Positions 8,143 to 16,914 of a DNA stretch of 64,000 nucleotides are shown here, piece after piece. The position numbers and the translations under genes are program-made. The notes beneath the pieces were generated by a model. The model was given only the letters and a program-made list of their open reading frames with translations. It ran no database searches and had not been told where the DNA came from. The DNA comes from Paludibaculum sp. (GTDB taxonomy: Bacteria; Acidobacteriota; Terriglobia; Bryobacterales; Bryobacteraceae), in NCBI GenBank assembly GCA_029973955.1, contig JARKQJ010000218.1, positions 62,001 through 126,000 of the forward strand. Reading direction: 5' to 3'. How positions within the stretch are numbered: the first letter of the stretch is position 1; each line of letters starts with the position of its first letter.

Positions 8143-9609
8143 ATGTCCAACTACCTCGCATTCGATCTTGGCGCCGAGAGCGGTCGTGCCATGCTGGGGA
8201 CGCTTCAAAACGGACGGCTCCAATTGGAGGAGTTGCACCGGTTTCTGAACGAGCCGGTGCGGCTGCCGGACGGCATGTATTGGGACACGTTCCGCCTGTT
8301 CCACGACATTCGCGAGGGACTGCGGATTGCGGGCCGCGAGCGCAATCTGAAGCTGGACGGCGTGGCCGTGGATACGTGGGGCGTGGACTACGGTCTGCTG
8401 GATATCAACGGCGCATTATGCGTGAATCCGCGGCACTATCGCGATCCGCGGAACAATGCGGCCTATGAAGCCGCGCTGGTGGCGGCGGGGCGTGAGACGA
8501 TCTTCGAGCACACGGGATTGCAGTTCATGGCGCTGAACTCGCTGTACCAGTTGCAGGCGGAGAAGATGGCCGGGACGCCGGGGCTGTGGTCCGCCGAAAA
8601 GCTGCTGTTCATGCCGGATCTGCTGAGCTACTGGCTGTGCGGCGCGATGAAGAACGAGCTGACCATCGCCAGCACGTCGCAGTTCTACAATCCTTCTAAG
8701 AAGCGCTGGGCGACGGAGTTGTTTGATACGCTCGGGCTGCCGAAAAACGTCCTGGGCGAGATCGTGCTGCCGGGGACGAAGCTGGGCGGGCTGGTGGATG
8801 AAATCCGCGACACGTGCGCGCTTGGTGAGACGCCAGTGTTTGCGACGGCGGCGCACGACACAGCCTCAGCCGTGGCGGCGGTGCCGGCGGCGGGCGACCG
8901 GTCGTGGTGCTACATCAGCTCCGGCACGTGGTCATTGATGGGCGTGGAAATCGACGAGCCGATCGTGACGCCGAAGGCGCTGGAACTGACGCTGACGAAC
9001 GAGATCGGCGTGGAAGGCAAGACGCGGCTGCTGAAGAACATCGCCGGGTTGTGGCTGGTGCAGGAGTGCCGCCGGCAGTGGCTGCTGGAAGGGCAGGAGT
9101 ACAGCTACTCGCAGTTGACGGAGATGGCTGCGGGCGCGACACCTTTCCTGGCCGTGCTGGATCCGGATCAGTTCATCGATCCGGGCCGCATGCCGCAGCG
9201 GATGGCGGAGTACTGCGCGAAGACGGGCCAGAAGGCGCCGGAGCGGCCAGGGCAGTTTGTACGCGTGGCGCTGGAGTCCTTGGCGCTACGTTACCGCCAG
9301 GTGCTGGAGATGCTGGAGACGCTGGTGGGGTACCGCATCGACATCATCCACATTGTAGGCGGCGGCTCCCGGAATGGACTGCTGAACCGGTTGGTGGCGG
9401 ATGCCACGGGACGCACGGTGGTGGCGGGGCCGTCGGAGGCGACCGCAGCCGGCAACTTGCTGGTGCAGGCGATGGGCGCGGGTGAGATCGCCGGACTTGG
9501 CGAAGTGCGCAAGGTGGTGAAGAACTCGTTCGATCTGGAAGTGGTGGAGCCGCACTCGACATCGGCGTGGGAACTTGCGTACGAGAAGTACCTGAAGATC
9601 CGGGGCTAA
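8143..9609 (+). CDS. rhaB: Rhamnulokinase (FGGY carbohydrate kinase)
   Basis: The 488-aa FGGY-family kinase would phosphorylate L-rhamnulose at O-1. Seen: the N-terminal phosphate-binding LAFDLGAESGRAMLG, with the AESGR signature typical of rhamnulokinases; the segment VDTWGVDYGLLD; the ATP-binding C-terminal half with YISSGTWSLMGVE; and IIHIVGGGSRNGLLNRL followed by GPSEATAAGN. Length and motif order are normal for RhaB. No rhaA or rhaD is next to it in this window; the only partner is the dehydrogenase just upstream. Its 3' end lies 17 bp from the convergent murA end, leaving little room for a separate terminator. Confidence 0.9.
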   Translation: MSNYLAFDLGAESGRAMLGTLQNGRLQLEELHRFLNEPVRLPDGMYWDTFRLFHDIREGLRIAGRERNLKLDGVAVDTWGVDYGLLDINGALCVNPRHYRDPRNNAAYEAALVAAGRETIFEHTGLQFMALNSLYQLQAEKMAGTPGLWSAEKLLFMPDLLSYWLCGAMKNELTIASTSQFYNPSKKRWATELFDTLGLPKNVLGEIVLPGTKLGGLVDEIRDTCALGETPVFATAAHDTASAVAAVPAAGDRSWCYISSGTWSLMGVEIDEPIVTPKALELTLTNEIGVEGKTRLLKNIAGLWLVQECRRQWLLEGQEYSYSQLTEMAAGATPFLAVLDPDQFIDPGRMPQRMAEYCAKTGQKAPERPGQFVRVALESLALRYRQVLEMLETLVGYRIDIIHIVGGGSRNGLLNRLVADATGRTVVAGPSEATAAGNLLVQAMGAGEIAGLGEVRKVVKNSFDLEVVEPHSTSAWELAYEKYLKIRG

Positions 9610-9626
9610 CGTAGCGGGCGCCGGGA

Positions 9627-10958
9627 TTATCCGAGAATCTCAGCGCCGAGAGCGCGCAGCTTGGGTACGAGGTTCTCGTATCCGCGCTCGATCAGGCCGG
9701 TGTTGGAGAGGGTGGAGTCGCCTTGTGCGGCAAGGGCGGCGATCACATAGCTGAAGCCGGCGCGCAGGTCGGGGATCTCGATCTCCGCTCCACGCAACGG
9801 CGTGGGGCCGACGATGACGGCGGAGTGCTTGTAGTTGCGCTGGCCGAAGCGGCACTTCAGTCCGCCGAGGCATTCGCGGTAGAGCTGGATCTTGGCGCCC
9901 ATGCGGTTGAGGGCTTCCACGTAACCGAAGCGCTGCTCATAGACGGTCTCGTGGACGATGGAGATGCCTTCAGCCTGGGTGAGCGCGATGACGAAGGGCT
10001 GCTGATAGTCGGTGCTGAACCCGGGATGGACGTCGGTCTCGAGGGCGGTCGACTTGAGCTTCTCTTCAGCGCGCCAAAACTCAATGCCTTCATTGGTGAC
10101 CCGGTAGTCTCCGCCGATCTGGCGGTAGCGGTTCAGGAAGGTCATCATGTGGAACTGCTTGGCGTTCCGCACAAAGATCCGGCCCTGGGTGGCGATGGCG
10201 GCGCAGGCCCAGGAGGCGGCTTCCAGGCGGTCGGGCAGGGCGGTGTGGTCGAAGCCGCGGAGTTGTCTGACGCCGACGATCGTGATGACGCGTTCCACGT
10301 CCACGCTGATGATGGCGCCCATCTTCTGGAGGACCATGATGAGGTCCATGATTTCAGGCTCGATGGCGGCGTTGGCGAGTTCTGTGACTCCATCGGCGCA
10401 GACGGCGGCGAGGATCACCTGCTCGGTGGCGCCGACGCTGGGGTAGTCCAGGCGGATCTTTGTGCCCAGGAGACGTTCGCAACGAAGATGGGCATCATGG
10501 GCGGCGTCTTCCAGCGTGGCGCCCAGGTCCTGCAGAGCGCGGATGTGGAAATCCACGGGGCGGGTGCCGATGCGGCAACCGCCGAGCGAGGGCACTGGGG
10601 CTGCTCCGAAGCGGGCCAGCAGCGGGCCGCAAGTGAGAATAGGGATACGGCTCTTGCCGGAGAACTCTCTGAGGGTGACCCGTTCCATGGGGCGCAGGTT
10701 GGCCGCGCAGATCTCCAGCACACCCTCCTCCGGCTCGGACACTTCGCCGCCGAGGGCCCGGATCAAGTCGCTGACGATGGCGACGTCCGCGATGCGAGCG
10801 ACATTGCGGAGCGTGCACTTTTCGTTCGTAAGGAGCGAGGCCACCATGATCTTCGGCAGCGCGTTCTTCGCGCCGCGCAGCGGCACCTCGCCAACGAGTG
10901 GCTTGCCTCCCCGTAGGACCATTGTCTCCGCCTTTCGGGCTGTTGCCGGTGCGGCCAT
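9627..10958 (-). CDS. murA: UDP-N-acetylglucosamine 1-carboxyvinyltransferase
   Basis: MurA transfers enolpyruvate from PEP to UDP-GlcNAc, the first committed step of peptidoglycan synthesis. Seen: GEVPLRGAKNALPKI carrying the active-site KN pair, and GGCRIGTRPVDFH containing the catalytic Cys that fosfomycin targets in Cys-type MurA. The C-terminal half has the usual RAGFSYVIAALAAQG region. The length of 443 aa is slightly above typical because of a ~12-residue N-terminal extension. Its ATG overlaps the ftsZ stop as TAATG (10956-10960), so it is translationally coupled to ftsZ. murA is normally located elsewhere, so this attachment to the dcw cluster is unusual. Confidence 0.96.
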   Translation of the reverse strand: MAAPATARKAETMVLRGGKPLVGEVPLRGAKNALPKIMVASLLTNEKCTLRNVARIADVAIVSDLIRALGGEVSEPEEGVLEICAANLRPMERVTLREFSGKSRIPILTCGPLLARFGAAPVPSLGGCRIGTRPVDFHIRALQDLGATLEDAAHDAHLRCERLLGTKIRLDYPSVGATEQVILAAVCADGVTELANAAIEPEIMDLIMVLQKMGAIISVDVERVITIVGVRQLRGFDHTALPDRLEAASWACAAIATQGRIFVRNAKQFHMMTFLNRYRQIGGDYRVTNEGIEFWRAEEKLKSTALETDVHPGFSTDYQQPFVIALTQAEGISIVHETVYEQRFGYVEALNRMGAKIQLYRECLGGLKCRFGQRNYKHSAVIVGPTPLRGAEIEIPDLRAGFSYVIAALAAQGDSTLSNTGLIERGYENLVPKLRALGAEILG

Positions 10959-12298
10959 TACTGGAAGAGTTTCCGTTCACGCCGGAGGAATGCCGGCGTG
11001 TCGAGGTCGTCGAACGACAACACGTCGTCAGTGGCGCCTTCGCCGGAGGGCCCGAGCGGGGGCGCGGGTGCGGGCGCATCGCCGGGCATGACCTCGGGGA
11101 CCACCTCCGCCACCACTTCGTCGGGCTCCGGAGAGAGATCGAAGGCAGGCCGGAACTCCGCGGACGGCTCGTCGTCAAATTGAGAGTAGTTGGGCTCGAC
11201 GGGCGTGTCGACGAGAGAAGTGGCCACAATCGCGGCAGGCGCCGGGAAGGCCTGCGGGATTTGAGCCGGAGCGGTGCGGACGGCGCTGACATGCGGTGGT
11301 TCCACCTGCATCAGGTCGTCGCGCTGGAAGCCGGTGGCGATGACGGTGATCTTCACTTCGTCGCCGGGGCCATCGGATGGCACCAGCCCGAAATTGATCT
11401 GGACATCCTCGTTGCCGGTGGCATCGCGGATGAGCTTACAGGCTTCATGCATCTCATGCAGGCTGAGGGTACCGGGGGCCGTGATATTGAGGAGGATGGC
11501 GCGAGCGCCCTTCAGGCCGCCCTCTTCGAGCAGGGGGCACTGAATGGCGGCCTTCGCCGCTTCGACGGCAGCGTTCTCGCCGCGGGCCGAGGCGGTGCCC
11601 ATCATGGCGAAGCCCATGCCGAGCATAATGGCGCGAACGTCGGCGAAGTCGCGGTTGATCAGGCCTGGCGTGGTGATGATGTCGCTGATGCCCTGCACTC
11701 CCTGGCGGAGGACGTCGTCGGCCATGCGGAACGCTTCAAAGAAGCTGGTGCCCGGGGGTACGAGATCGACCAGGCGATCGTTAGGAATGGAGATGACGCA
11801 ATCGACGGTGGCGTGCAGTTCGGCCAGCCCCTTTTCGGCCTGCTTCATGCGGCGCGGGCCTTCGAAGCCGAAGGGCTTGGTGACCACCGCCACGGTGAGG
11901 GCGTTGAGTTCCTTGGCGAGGGCGGCGATCACGGGCGCGGCGCCGGTGCCGGTGCCGCCGCCGAGTCCGGCGGCGACGAAGACCATGTCGGCCCCTTCGA
12001 GCACCTCGATGATACGGTCAGTATCTTCGAGCGCTGACTGGCGGCCGATCTCAGGATCGGACCCGGCACCCAGGCCATGCGTGATGCGCGTGCCGAGAGC
12101 GATCTTGTTGGCAACCTTGGAGGCTCGCAACGCCTGCGCGTCCGTATTCATGACGTAGAACTCAACGCCGGCGACACCCGCGGCCATCATGCGGTTGACG
12201 GCGTTGGAGCCGCCGCCGCCGACGCCCACGACCTTGATGCGTGTGCCTCCCAGCGTCTCGTCCTGGATCTCGAATTTCAATGCTTCCATCGCTGACAT
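10958..12298 (-). CDS. ftsZ: Cell division GTPase FtsZ
   Basis: FtsZ polymerises into the cytokinetic ring. Seen: the N-terminal VVGVGGGGSNAVNRM, the tubulin signature GLGGGTGTGAAPVIA at about residue 112, and the T7 loop NRDFADVRAIM. A variable acidic/proline-rich linker of about 100 residues precedes the conserved C-terminal tail DTPAFLRRE, which binds FtsA and other partners. At 446 aa it is longer than E. coli FtsZ because of the linker. Starts at 12298 and 12289 (MEALKF) are both possible; the AAGGCGAGG next to 12298 would serve the 12289 start better. It is followed by murA through a TAATG overlap and preceded by ftsA after 60 bp. Confidence 0.97.
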   Translation of the reverse strand: MSAMEALKFEIQDETLGGTRIKVVGVGGGGSNAVNRMMAAGVAGVEFYVMNTDAQALRASKVANKIALGTRITHGLGAGSDPEIGRQSALEDTDRIIEVLEGADMVFVAAGLGGGTGTGAAPVIAALAKELNALTVAVVTKPFGFEGPRRMKQAEKGLAELHATVDCVISIPNDRLVDLVPPGTSFFEAFRMADDVLRQGVQGISDIITTPGLINRDFADVRAIMLGMGFAMMGTASARGENAAVEAAKAAIQCPLLEEGGLKGARAILLNITAPGTLSLHEMHEACKLIRDATGNEDVQINFGLVPSDGPGDEVKITVIATGFQRDDLMQVEPPHVSAVRTAPAQIPQAFPAPAAIVATSLVDTPVEPNYSQFDDEPSAEFRPAFDLSPEPDEVVAEVVPEVMPGDAPAPAPPLGPSGEGATDDVLSFDDLDTPAFLRRERKLFQ

Positions 12299-12325
12299 CC
12301 TCGCCTTCCCCGACCTCCTCGCCTT
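12298..12325 (-). repeat. Two direct copies of AAGGCGAGGA before ftsZ
   Basis: On the coding strand AAGGCGAGGA occurs twice with an 18-bp period (12316-12325 and 12298-12307), inside the 60-bp ftsA-ftsZ spacer. Both copies are Shine-Dalgarno-like, and the proximal copy abuts the ftsZ ATG. They could be duplicated ribosome-binding elements that raise FtsZ synthesis over FtsA, or a chance purine-rich duplication. Confidence 0.4.
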
Positions 12326-12358
12326 TTCCGATCTTCCTGAGGCGGGGGCGCGGTTTCT

Positions 12359-13582
12359 CTATTTTCCCCAAAACAGGCTGCGAATGCTCGGGCCACTGTC
12401 CCGGTCGCGCCGGGCCTGCAGCCGGGCTCCATACATAGCCAGACCCGCCGCGGTGGTCCAGGCGGGGCATTCCAGTTCTTCCGGCCAGCGCGCGATGCCA
12501 CGGGTGAACCCGAGCCGCGCCGGACAACCCAGTACTTTCTCAGCCAGGTCCACCATGCCTTCCATGCGCGCGCCACCGCCGCAGAGCACAACTCCTTCGC
12601 GGAGGGGCATCTCCCCGGCCAGGCGCACCCGGCACTTCTCCACCATCTCAAAGAGCTGGCTGGCCCGGGCTTCGATGATCTCAATCAGGTCGCGGCGGTT
12701 GATTTCGCGGGAGGGCCGGCCGGCTTCGCCCGGCATTTCAATCACGATGTTGTCGGCGGTGAGGCCCAGGAGGGCACAGCCGTGAGCGAATTTCAGCCGT
12801 TCAGCTTCCTCGTAGGAGAGCGCCTTGAGTTCTCCGATGTCGCGAGTGAAGTGATCGCCGCTGATCGGGAGTCCGACGGCGCACAGCATCGCGTCTCCAT
12901 CGTAGAACGCGACGTTGGTGGAGTGTGCGCCAATGTCCACCAGGGCCACTCCACCGGCACGTTCCTCCGAGAGGATGCTGGCATATGCCGCGGCCATCGC
13001 TTCGAAGACGGTCTCCTCGACACGGACGTGTCCCTGCTGCACGGCGCTGAGCAGCGCCTGGTGTTCCTGGGCGGAGGTGGTGACGAGCAGGGCGTGTGCT
13101 TCCAGGCGTTGGCATTCGATGTTGAGGGGGTGGGGAATCGGCGGGCGGCCATCAACTGTGAAATCCTGAGGCATCACCTGAAGCAGGAAACGGTCATCGT
13201 CCAGGCGGGCGCGAGCGGCCAAGCCGATGGCATACTCCATGTCGCCCTGTTCGACACTCCGCCGCCGGCCGAATTCGTAGAGCCCGCGGCCCTGCTGGGA
13301 GCGGACAGCCGGACCGCCTACACCGACGACCGTGGTCTCCACGCCAGCGCCGGCGCGAGCTTCCGCCTCGCGAATAACCTCGGAGACGGATTCGGCCACC
13401 GCGGCCTGGTCCGCGATCTGGCCGCGCCGCCAGCCGCGGCCCATCACGGTAGCATGGCTGCGGTATTGGACTTCGCCATCCTCCACGGAGACGACGACCG
13501 CGCGCGTCCACGCGCTGCCGATGTCCAGTCCTGCCGAAAGCTGTGCTTTCTTTGCCACTCTATTTGCCAAGCCCTCCGCCAT
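12359..13582 (-). CDS. ftsA: Cell division protein FtsA
   Basis: FtsA is the actin-fold protein that tethers FtsZ to the membrane. Seen: the phosphate-1 motif SAGLDIGSAWTRAVV, the phosphate-2 region VALVDIGAHSTNVAFY, and the adenosine motif VVLCGGGARMEGM. The C-terminus ends in a short amphipathic-type tail (SIRSLFWGK), the usual membrane-targeting helix. Length is 407 aa. The annotated ATG at 13582 lies 23 bp inside the end of ftsQ. An in-frame GTG at 13558, directly after the ftsQ stop, is a credible alternative, since the GGAGGG that would act as SD lies between the two. Confidence 0.93.
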   Translation of the reverse strand: MAEGLANRVAKKAQLSAGLDIGSAWTRAVVVSVEDGEVQYRSHATVMGRGWRRGQIADQAAVAESVSEVIREAEARAGAGVETTVVGVGGPAVRSQQGRGLYEFGRRRSVEQGDMEYAIGLAARARLDDDRFLLQVMPQDFTVDGRPPIPHPLNIECQRLEAHALLVTTSAQEHQALLSAVQQGHVRVEETVFEAMAAAYASILSEERAGGVALVDIGAHSTNVAFYDGDAMLCAVGLPISGDHFTRDIGELKALSYEEAERLKFAHGCALLGLTADNIVIEMPGEAGRPSREINRRDLIEIIEARASQLFEMVEKCRVRLAGEMPLREGVVLCGGGARMEGMVDLAEKVLGCPARLGFTRGIARWPEELECPAWTTAAGLAMYGARLQARRDRDSGPSIRSLFWGK

Positions 13583-14432
13583 CCATCATCGTGATCTGGC
13601 CTTCCAGGCTGATGTCCAGAACGCTTTTCGCCTGCAGTTTGTCCCGAATCCCATCATAGTGGTCGAGGAATGTCTCCATCCGCTGGCGGAACCTCTCGTT
13701 GCCGAGGACCAAAACGAGTTGGCGGTCCCCGTTCTGGTAGAGGACACGGATGTTCTCAGGATCCGTGACATCGACTTCTCCAATCTTCTCGCGGACGTTC
13801 TTGAGTTCATCCAGCACTCTCAGCATGAGCCGGACCCGTGTGCCGCGGCGCGTAATCTCGTCTCTCTCGCGGACGCCGCTGAGCAGGGGCAGGCCTGGAG
13901 GCAGCTTGCCACGAGGGGAGAGCACGACGCCTTCGCCGTCAATCAGCTTGGGGCGGTTCACCACCGGGGAGGTCAGATCTGTGCTGAGTCCTGAGGTGAC
14001 CTGAATGAAAGCCACGGGGACGCGTTCCTCGATGGTGACATGCAGTTGATTGGGCCAGATCCTGCGGACGCTCGCGTCTTTCACCCAATCGACCGTGCGC
14101 AAGGCCTCGCGCCGTTTCTCGAGATCAATTTCGGAGATACTGCGGCCCCGGTCGCTGGCGAAGACCTTGAGCACGGCGGACTCCGAGGCATGCGACAGGC
14201 CGTCGACGCGGATACCCGCGTCCGTGGCGAGCGCACCGGACTCCGGCAAGGCGAAGCGCGCGTCCTTCGAGAAGAAGACCTCTCCTTCGAGCAAGGCAGC
14301 CGCCGAGACAAAGACGATCACCACGACACCGGCCGTCCAACCCGCAATCCGCAGGTTGCGCCGCAACGACGCCCGCGTGAGTCCTCTGGACTCCTCGATC
14401 GGTTCCTCTTCCTGCTTCCGGCGTCTAGCCAT
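13560..14432 (-). CDS. ftsQ: Cell division protein FtsQ (DivIB)
   Basis: The 290-aa bitopic inner-membrane protein has a basic cytoplasmic N-terminus (ARRRKQEEE), one membrane helix at about 30-50 (GWTAGVVVIVFVSAAALL), and a periplasmic POTRA domain at about 70-140 (IRVDGLSHASESAVLKV, then RRIWPNQLHVTIEERVPVAF). A FtsQ/DivIB beta domain follows. The QLHVTIEER-VPVAF segment is the family signature. It scaffolds FtsL and other divisome parts. Its ATG overlaps the murC stop by 8 bp (ATGGCTAG) and its 3' end overlaps ftsA, so translation is coupled on both sides. Confidence 0.92.
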   Translation of the reverse strand: MARRRKQEEEPIEESRGLTRASLRRNLRIAGWTAGVVVIVFVSAAALLEGEVFFSKDARFALPESGALATDAGIRVDGLSHASESAVLKVFASDRGRSISEIDLEKRREALRTVDWVKDASVRRIWPNQLHVTIEERVPVAFIQVTSGLSTDLTSPVVNRPKLIDGEGVVLSPRGKLPPGLPLLSGVRERDEITRRGTRVRLMLRVLDELKNVREKIGEVDVTDPENIRVLYQNGDRQLVLVLGNERFRQRMETFLDHYDGIRDKLQAKSVLDISLEGQITMMDGGGLGK

Positions 14433-15813
14433 GAGCGGGTTCTCCTTTCAGCGCATCCAACAGCAGCGTTCCGGCCTGGGTGACGCTTCCGGCTCCCAGC
14501 GTGAGCACCAGGTCGTTCTCTCGCAGTTCGGCGGCGAGCATATCCACGGCTTCCGTCAGGCTGCCGGCAAAGCGGCAGTTGGGGTGGCCGTGGTTGAGAA
14601 TACGGGTTGCCAGGGCCTGTCCGGTCACCCCCTCGATGGGCGCTTCGCTGGCCGCGTAGATTTCCATCACACGGACCACGTCGGCGGCGTCGAACGCGCC
14701 GGCAAATTCATCCATCAGGGCCTGGGTTCGCGTGTACCGGTGCGGCTGGAAGAGGACCACCAGCCGGCCGGGAGAGGCCAGCCGCAAGGCTTCAAGGGTG
14801 GCTCTCACCTCTGTGGGGTGATGGCCGTAGTCATCCATGACGGTCACCCCGCGAGCATTTCCGCGCGGTTCCATCCGGCGGCCTGTGCCGGAGTATTGGG
14901 CCAGCCCGGCACGGATCGATTCCAGGCCGGCGCCCAGTTCGTGCAGGGCCGCGGCGGCTGCCGTCGCGTTCAGTACGTTGTGAGCGCCCAGGACGCGGAG
15001 TTGGAACTCGCCCCAGTCCTGGCCTGCCAATCGCAGATGAAACCGGCTTCCCGACGCATCGCTCACGTCGTTGTAGATGCGCAGGTTGGCGTCCTCGCTT
15101 CGGCCATAGCGGATGATCCGGCGGCGCACCTGAGGCAGGGCCGCCCGAACCTCACGGTCGTCCACGCAGGCGATCACGGCGCCGGAGTAGGCCACACGGT
15201 TGGCGAACTTCACGAATCCGGCAGCCGCGTTCTCGAATGTCTTCCAGTAGTCGAGGTGCTCGCGGTCCATGTTCGTGATGATGGCGATCTCCGGCGCGAG
15301 TTCCAGAAACGATCCGTCGCTCTCATCGCACTCGGTGATAAACACCTCGCCACCGAGGCGGGCATTGCCTCCACCCAGGAAGGGCGCCAGCGTGCCGACG
15401 AAGACCGTGGGGTCCAGTCCGGCGGAGAGCGCTGCCTGCGCCAGCATCGAAGAAGTAGTGGTCTTTCCGTGACTGCCGCCCACTGCCACTCCGCGCCGCC
15501 CCTTCATCAGTTCGGCCAGCATTTCGCCTCGCAGGACGATGGGCAGTCCGCGGCGCCGGGCTTCCAGCACCTCAGGGTTGTCGCCTTTCACCGCCGAAGT
15601 GATCACAACCGCGGCGGCATCCGGCGGGACGTTCTCAGCGGCATGTCCTTCGCGAACCGCGATGCCAAGAGTCTGCAGGCGCGCGGTGACGACACCCAGC
15701 CGGGCATCGCTGCCACTGACCCTGCAGCCAAGCCCCAGGCACAGTTCGGCGATGCCGCTCATTCCGATGCCGCCGATTCCCACGAAGTGCAGGCTGTGCC
15801 CAGGCGAAAACAT
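14425..15813 (-). CDS. murC: UDP-N-acetylmuramate--L-alanine ligase
   Basis: MurC adds the first amino acid, L-Ala, to UDP-MurNAc using ATP. Seen: the N-terminal Rossmann-like HFVGIGGIGMSGIAELC, the P-loop GGSHGKTTTSSMLAQ at about residue 110, the central-domain ECDESDGSF, and the C-terminal DDYGHHPTEVRATL, all diagnostic of MurC. The length of 462 aa is normal. It follows murG after 17 bp and overlaps ftsQ. In many genomes murB and ddl come next; here they are missing and ftsQ follows directly. Confidence 0.97.
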   Translation of the reverse strand: MFSPGHSLHFVGIGGIGMSGIAELCLGLGCRVSGSDARLGVVTARLQTLGIAVREGHAAENVPPDAAAVVITSAVKGDNPEVLEARRRGLPIVLRGEMLAELMKGRRGVAVGGSHGKTTTSSMLAQAALSAGLDPTVFVGTLAPFLGGGNARLGGEVFITECDESDGSFLELAPEIAIITNMDREHLDYWKTFENAAAGFVKFANRVAYSGAVIACVDDREVRAALPQVRRRIIRYGRSEDANLRIYNDVSDASGSRFHLRLAGQDWGEFQLRVLGAHNVLNATAAAAALHELGAGLESIRAGLAQYSGTGRRMEPRGNARGVTVMDDYGHHPTEVRATLEALRLASPGRLVVLFQPHRYTRTQALMDEFAGAFDAADVVRVMEIYAASEAPIEGVTGQALATRILNHGHPNCRFAGSLTEAVDMLAAELRENDLVLTLGAGSVTQAGTLLLDALKGEPAHG

Positions 15814-15830
15814 AACTCTCTACCATTGTT

Positions 15831-16901
15831 TCATGACTGGAGAGCGACCTCCAGCAGGATTTCCGCGGCTTTGTGTGCCGCTCCCGGCTTGGCCAGTCCG
15901 CGGGCGGCGGCGCCCATGTCGCGCAGTTGCTCGGGTTGACCGCTGAACCGGCTGACTACCTCAAAGAACGTCTGGCCGGACCACTCCTGTTCCAGATACA
16001 TCCGGGCCGCGCCGGCGCGAACCATGGCTTCGGCGTTGTGCCGCTGATGATCGTCCGCGGCGAAGGGGAAGGGAACGAGCACGGATGGTTTGCCGGCGGC
16101 GGCGAGTTCACTGACAGCGCCCGCTCCACTGCGGCTCACCACCAGATCCGCCGCGGCGTAAGCGGCCGGCATGTCGTGGAGGAACGCCACCACTTCGCCG
16201 TCCATCTGCGTTTCGTTGAATTCGCGAGCCAAATGCTCATACTCATCTGCGCCGCATTGCAACACCATTCTCACGGCCAGGCCGCTCTGCCGGAACAGGG
16301 GCCAGCTCTCCCGCGCGGCCCTGTTTAGGGCCCTGGAACCGCGGCTGCCACCGGTGATGAGGATGGAAAGACGTCCCGTAGCCGGCCGTTCCCGGATTGC
16401 AAAGAACTCGCCGCGCACCGGCAGCCCGGTCCGAACCGTGCGGCCGGGCGGGAAGAACTGCTCAGCCTCCGCGAAGGAGACCAGAGCGCGTTTCACTTTG
16501 CCCGCCATCTTGCGCGTCACCAGTCCGGGCAGGGCATTGGGTTCCATTGCCACCATGGGCACTCCCAGGAGGCTGGACGCCATCATGACCGGCGCGGCCA
16601 CGTAGCCGCCCATGGAGAAGACCGCCGCCGCCTTCTGTTTCCTCAGAATCCAGGCGCTCTTCAGCACGCTCCAAGGCAACTGCCACGCCGTTTTCAACGT
16701 CTGCTGCCAGCCCACGCGCTGCAGTCCTCCGATCTCGATCCACTCCATGGCGTAGCCTGCCCGCGGCACAATCGTGGCTTCCATGCCTCGCCGGGTTCCG
16801 ACGAAGAGCACCTGATGGCCCATTTTGCAGAGTTCCGCCGCTACGGCCACCGAAGGGATGACGTGGCCGCCGGTGCCTCCCCCTGCCATCACGAACAGCA
16901 C
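15831..16901 (-). CDS. murG: UDP-GlcNAc:undecaprenyl-PP-MurNAc-pentapeptide GlcNAc transferase
   Basis: MurG is the membrane-associated GT28 transferase that converts lipid I to lipid II on the inner face of the cytoplasmic membrane. Seen: VMAGGGTGGHVIPSVAVA at the N-terminus, GGSRGSRALN in the middle, and the donor-binding SRSGAGAVSELAAAGKPSV in the C-domain. I place the start at GTG 16901 rather than the ORF-track GTG 16931. The former has AAGGAG five bases upstream (16907-16912) and begins directly with the first beta strand; the latter would overlap ftsW and add an unconserved ten-residue leader. The predicted length is 356 aa. Confidence 0.94.
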   Translation of the reverse strand: MLFVMAGGGTGGHVIPSVAVAAELCKMGHQVLFVGTRRGMEATIVPRAGYAMEWIEIGGLQRVGWQQTLKTAWQLPWSVLKSAWILRKQKAAAVFSMGGYVAAPVMMASSLLGVPMVAMEPNALPGLVTRKMAGKVKRALVSFAEAEQFFPPGRTVRTGLPVRGEFFAIRERPATGRLSILITGGSRGSRALNRAARESWPLFRQSGLAVRMVLQCGADEYEHLAREFNETQMDGEVVAFLHDMPAAYAAADLVVSRSGAGAVSELAAAGKPSVLVPFPFAADDHQRHNAEAMVRAGAARMYLEQEWSGQTFFEVVSRFSGQPEQLRDMGAAARGLAKPGAAHKAAEILLEVALQS

Positions 16902-16914
16902 GGATTCTCCTTGC

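Noticed and set aside
9723-10916. 397-aa plus-strand open frame
   Set aside because: It is antisense to murA, which has clear catalytic motifs; the composition (Gly/Asp/Ala) is typical of a shadow ORF.
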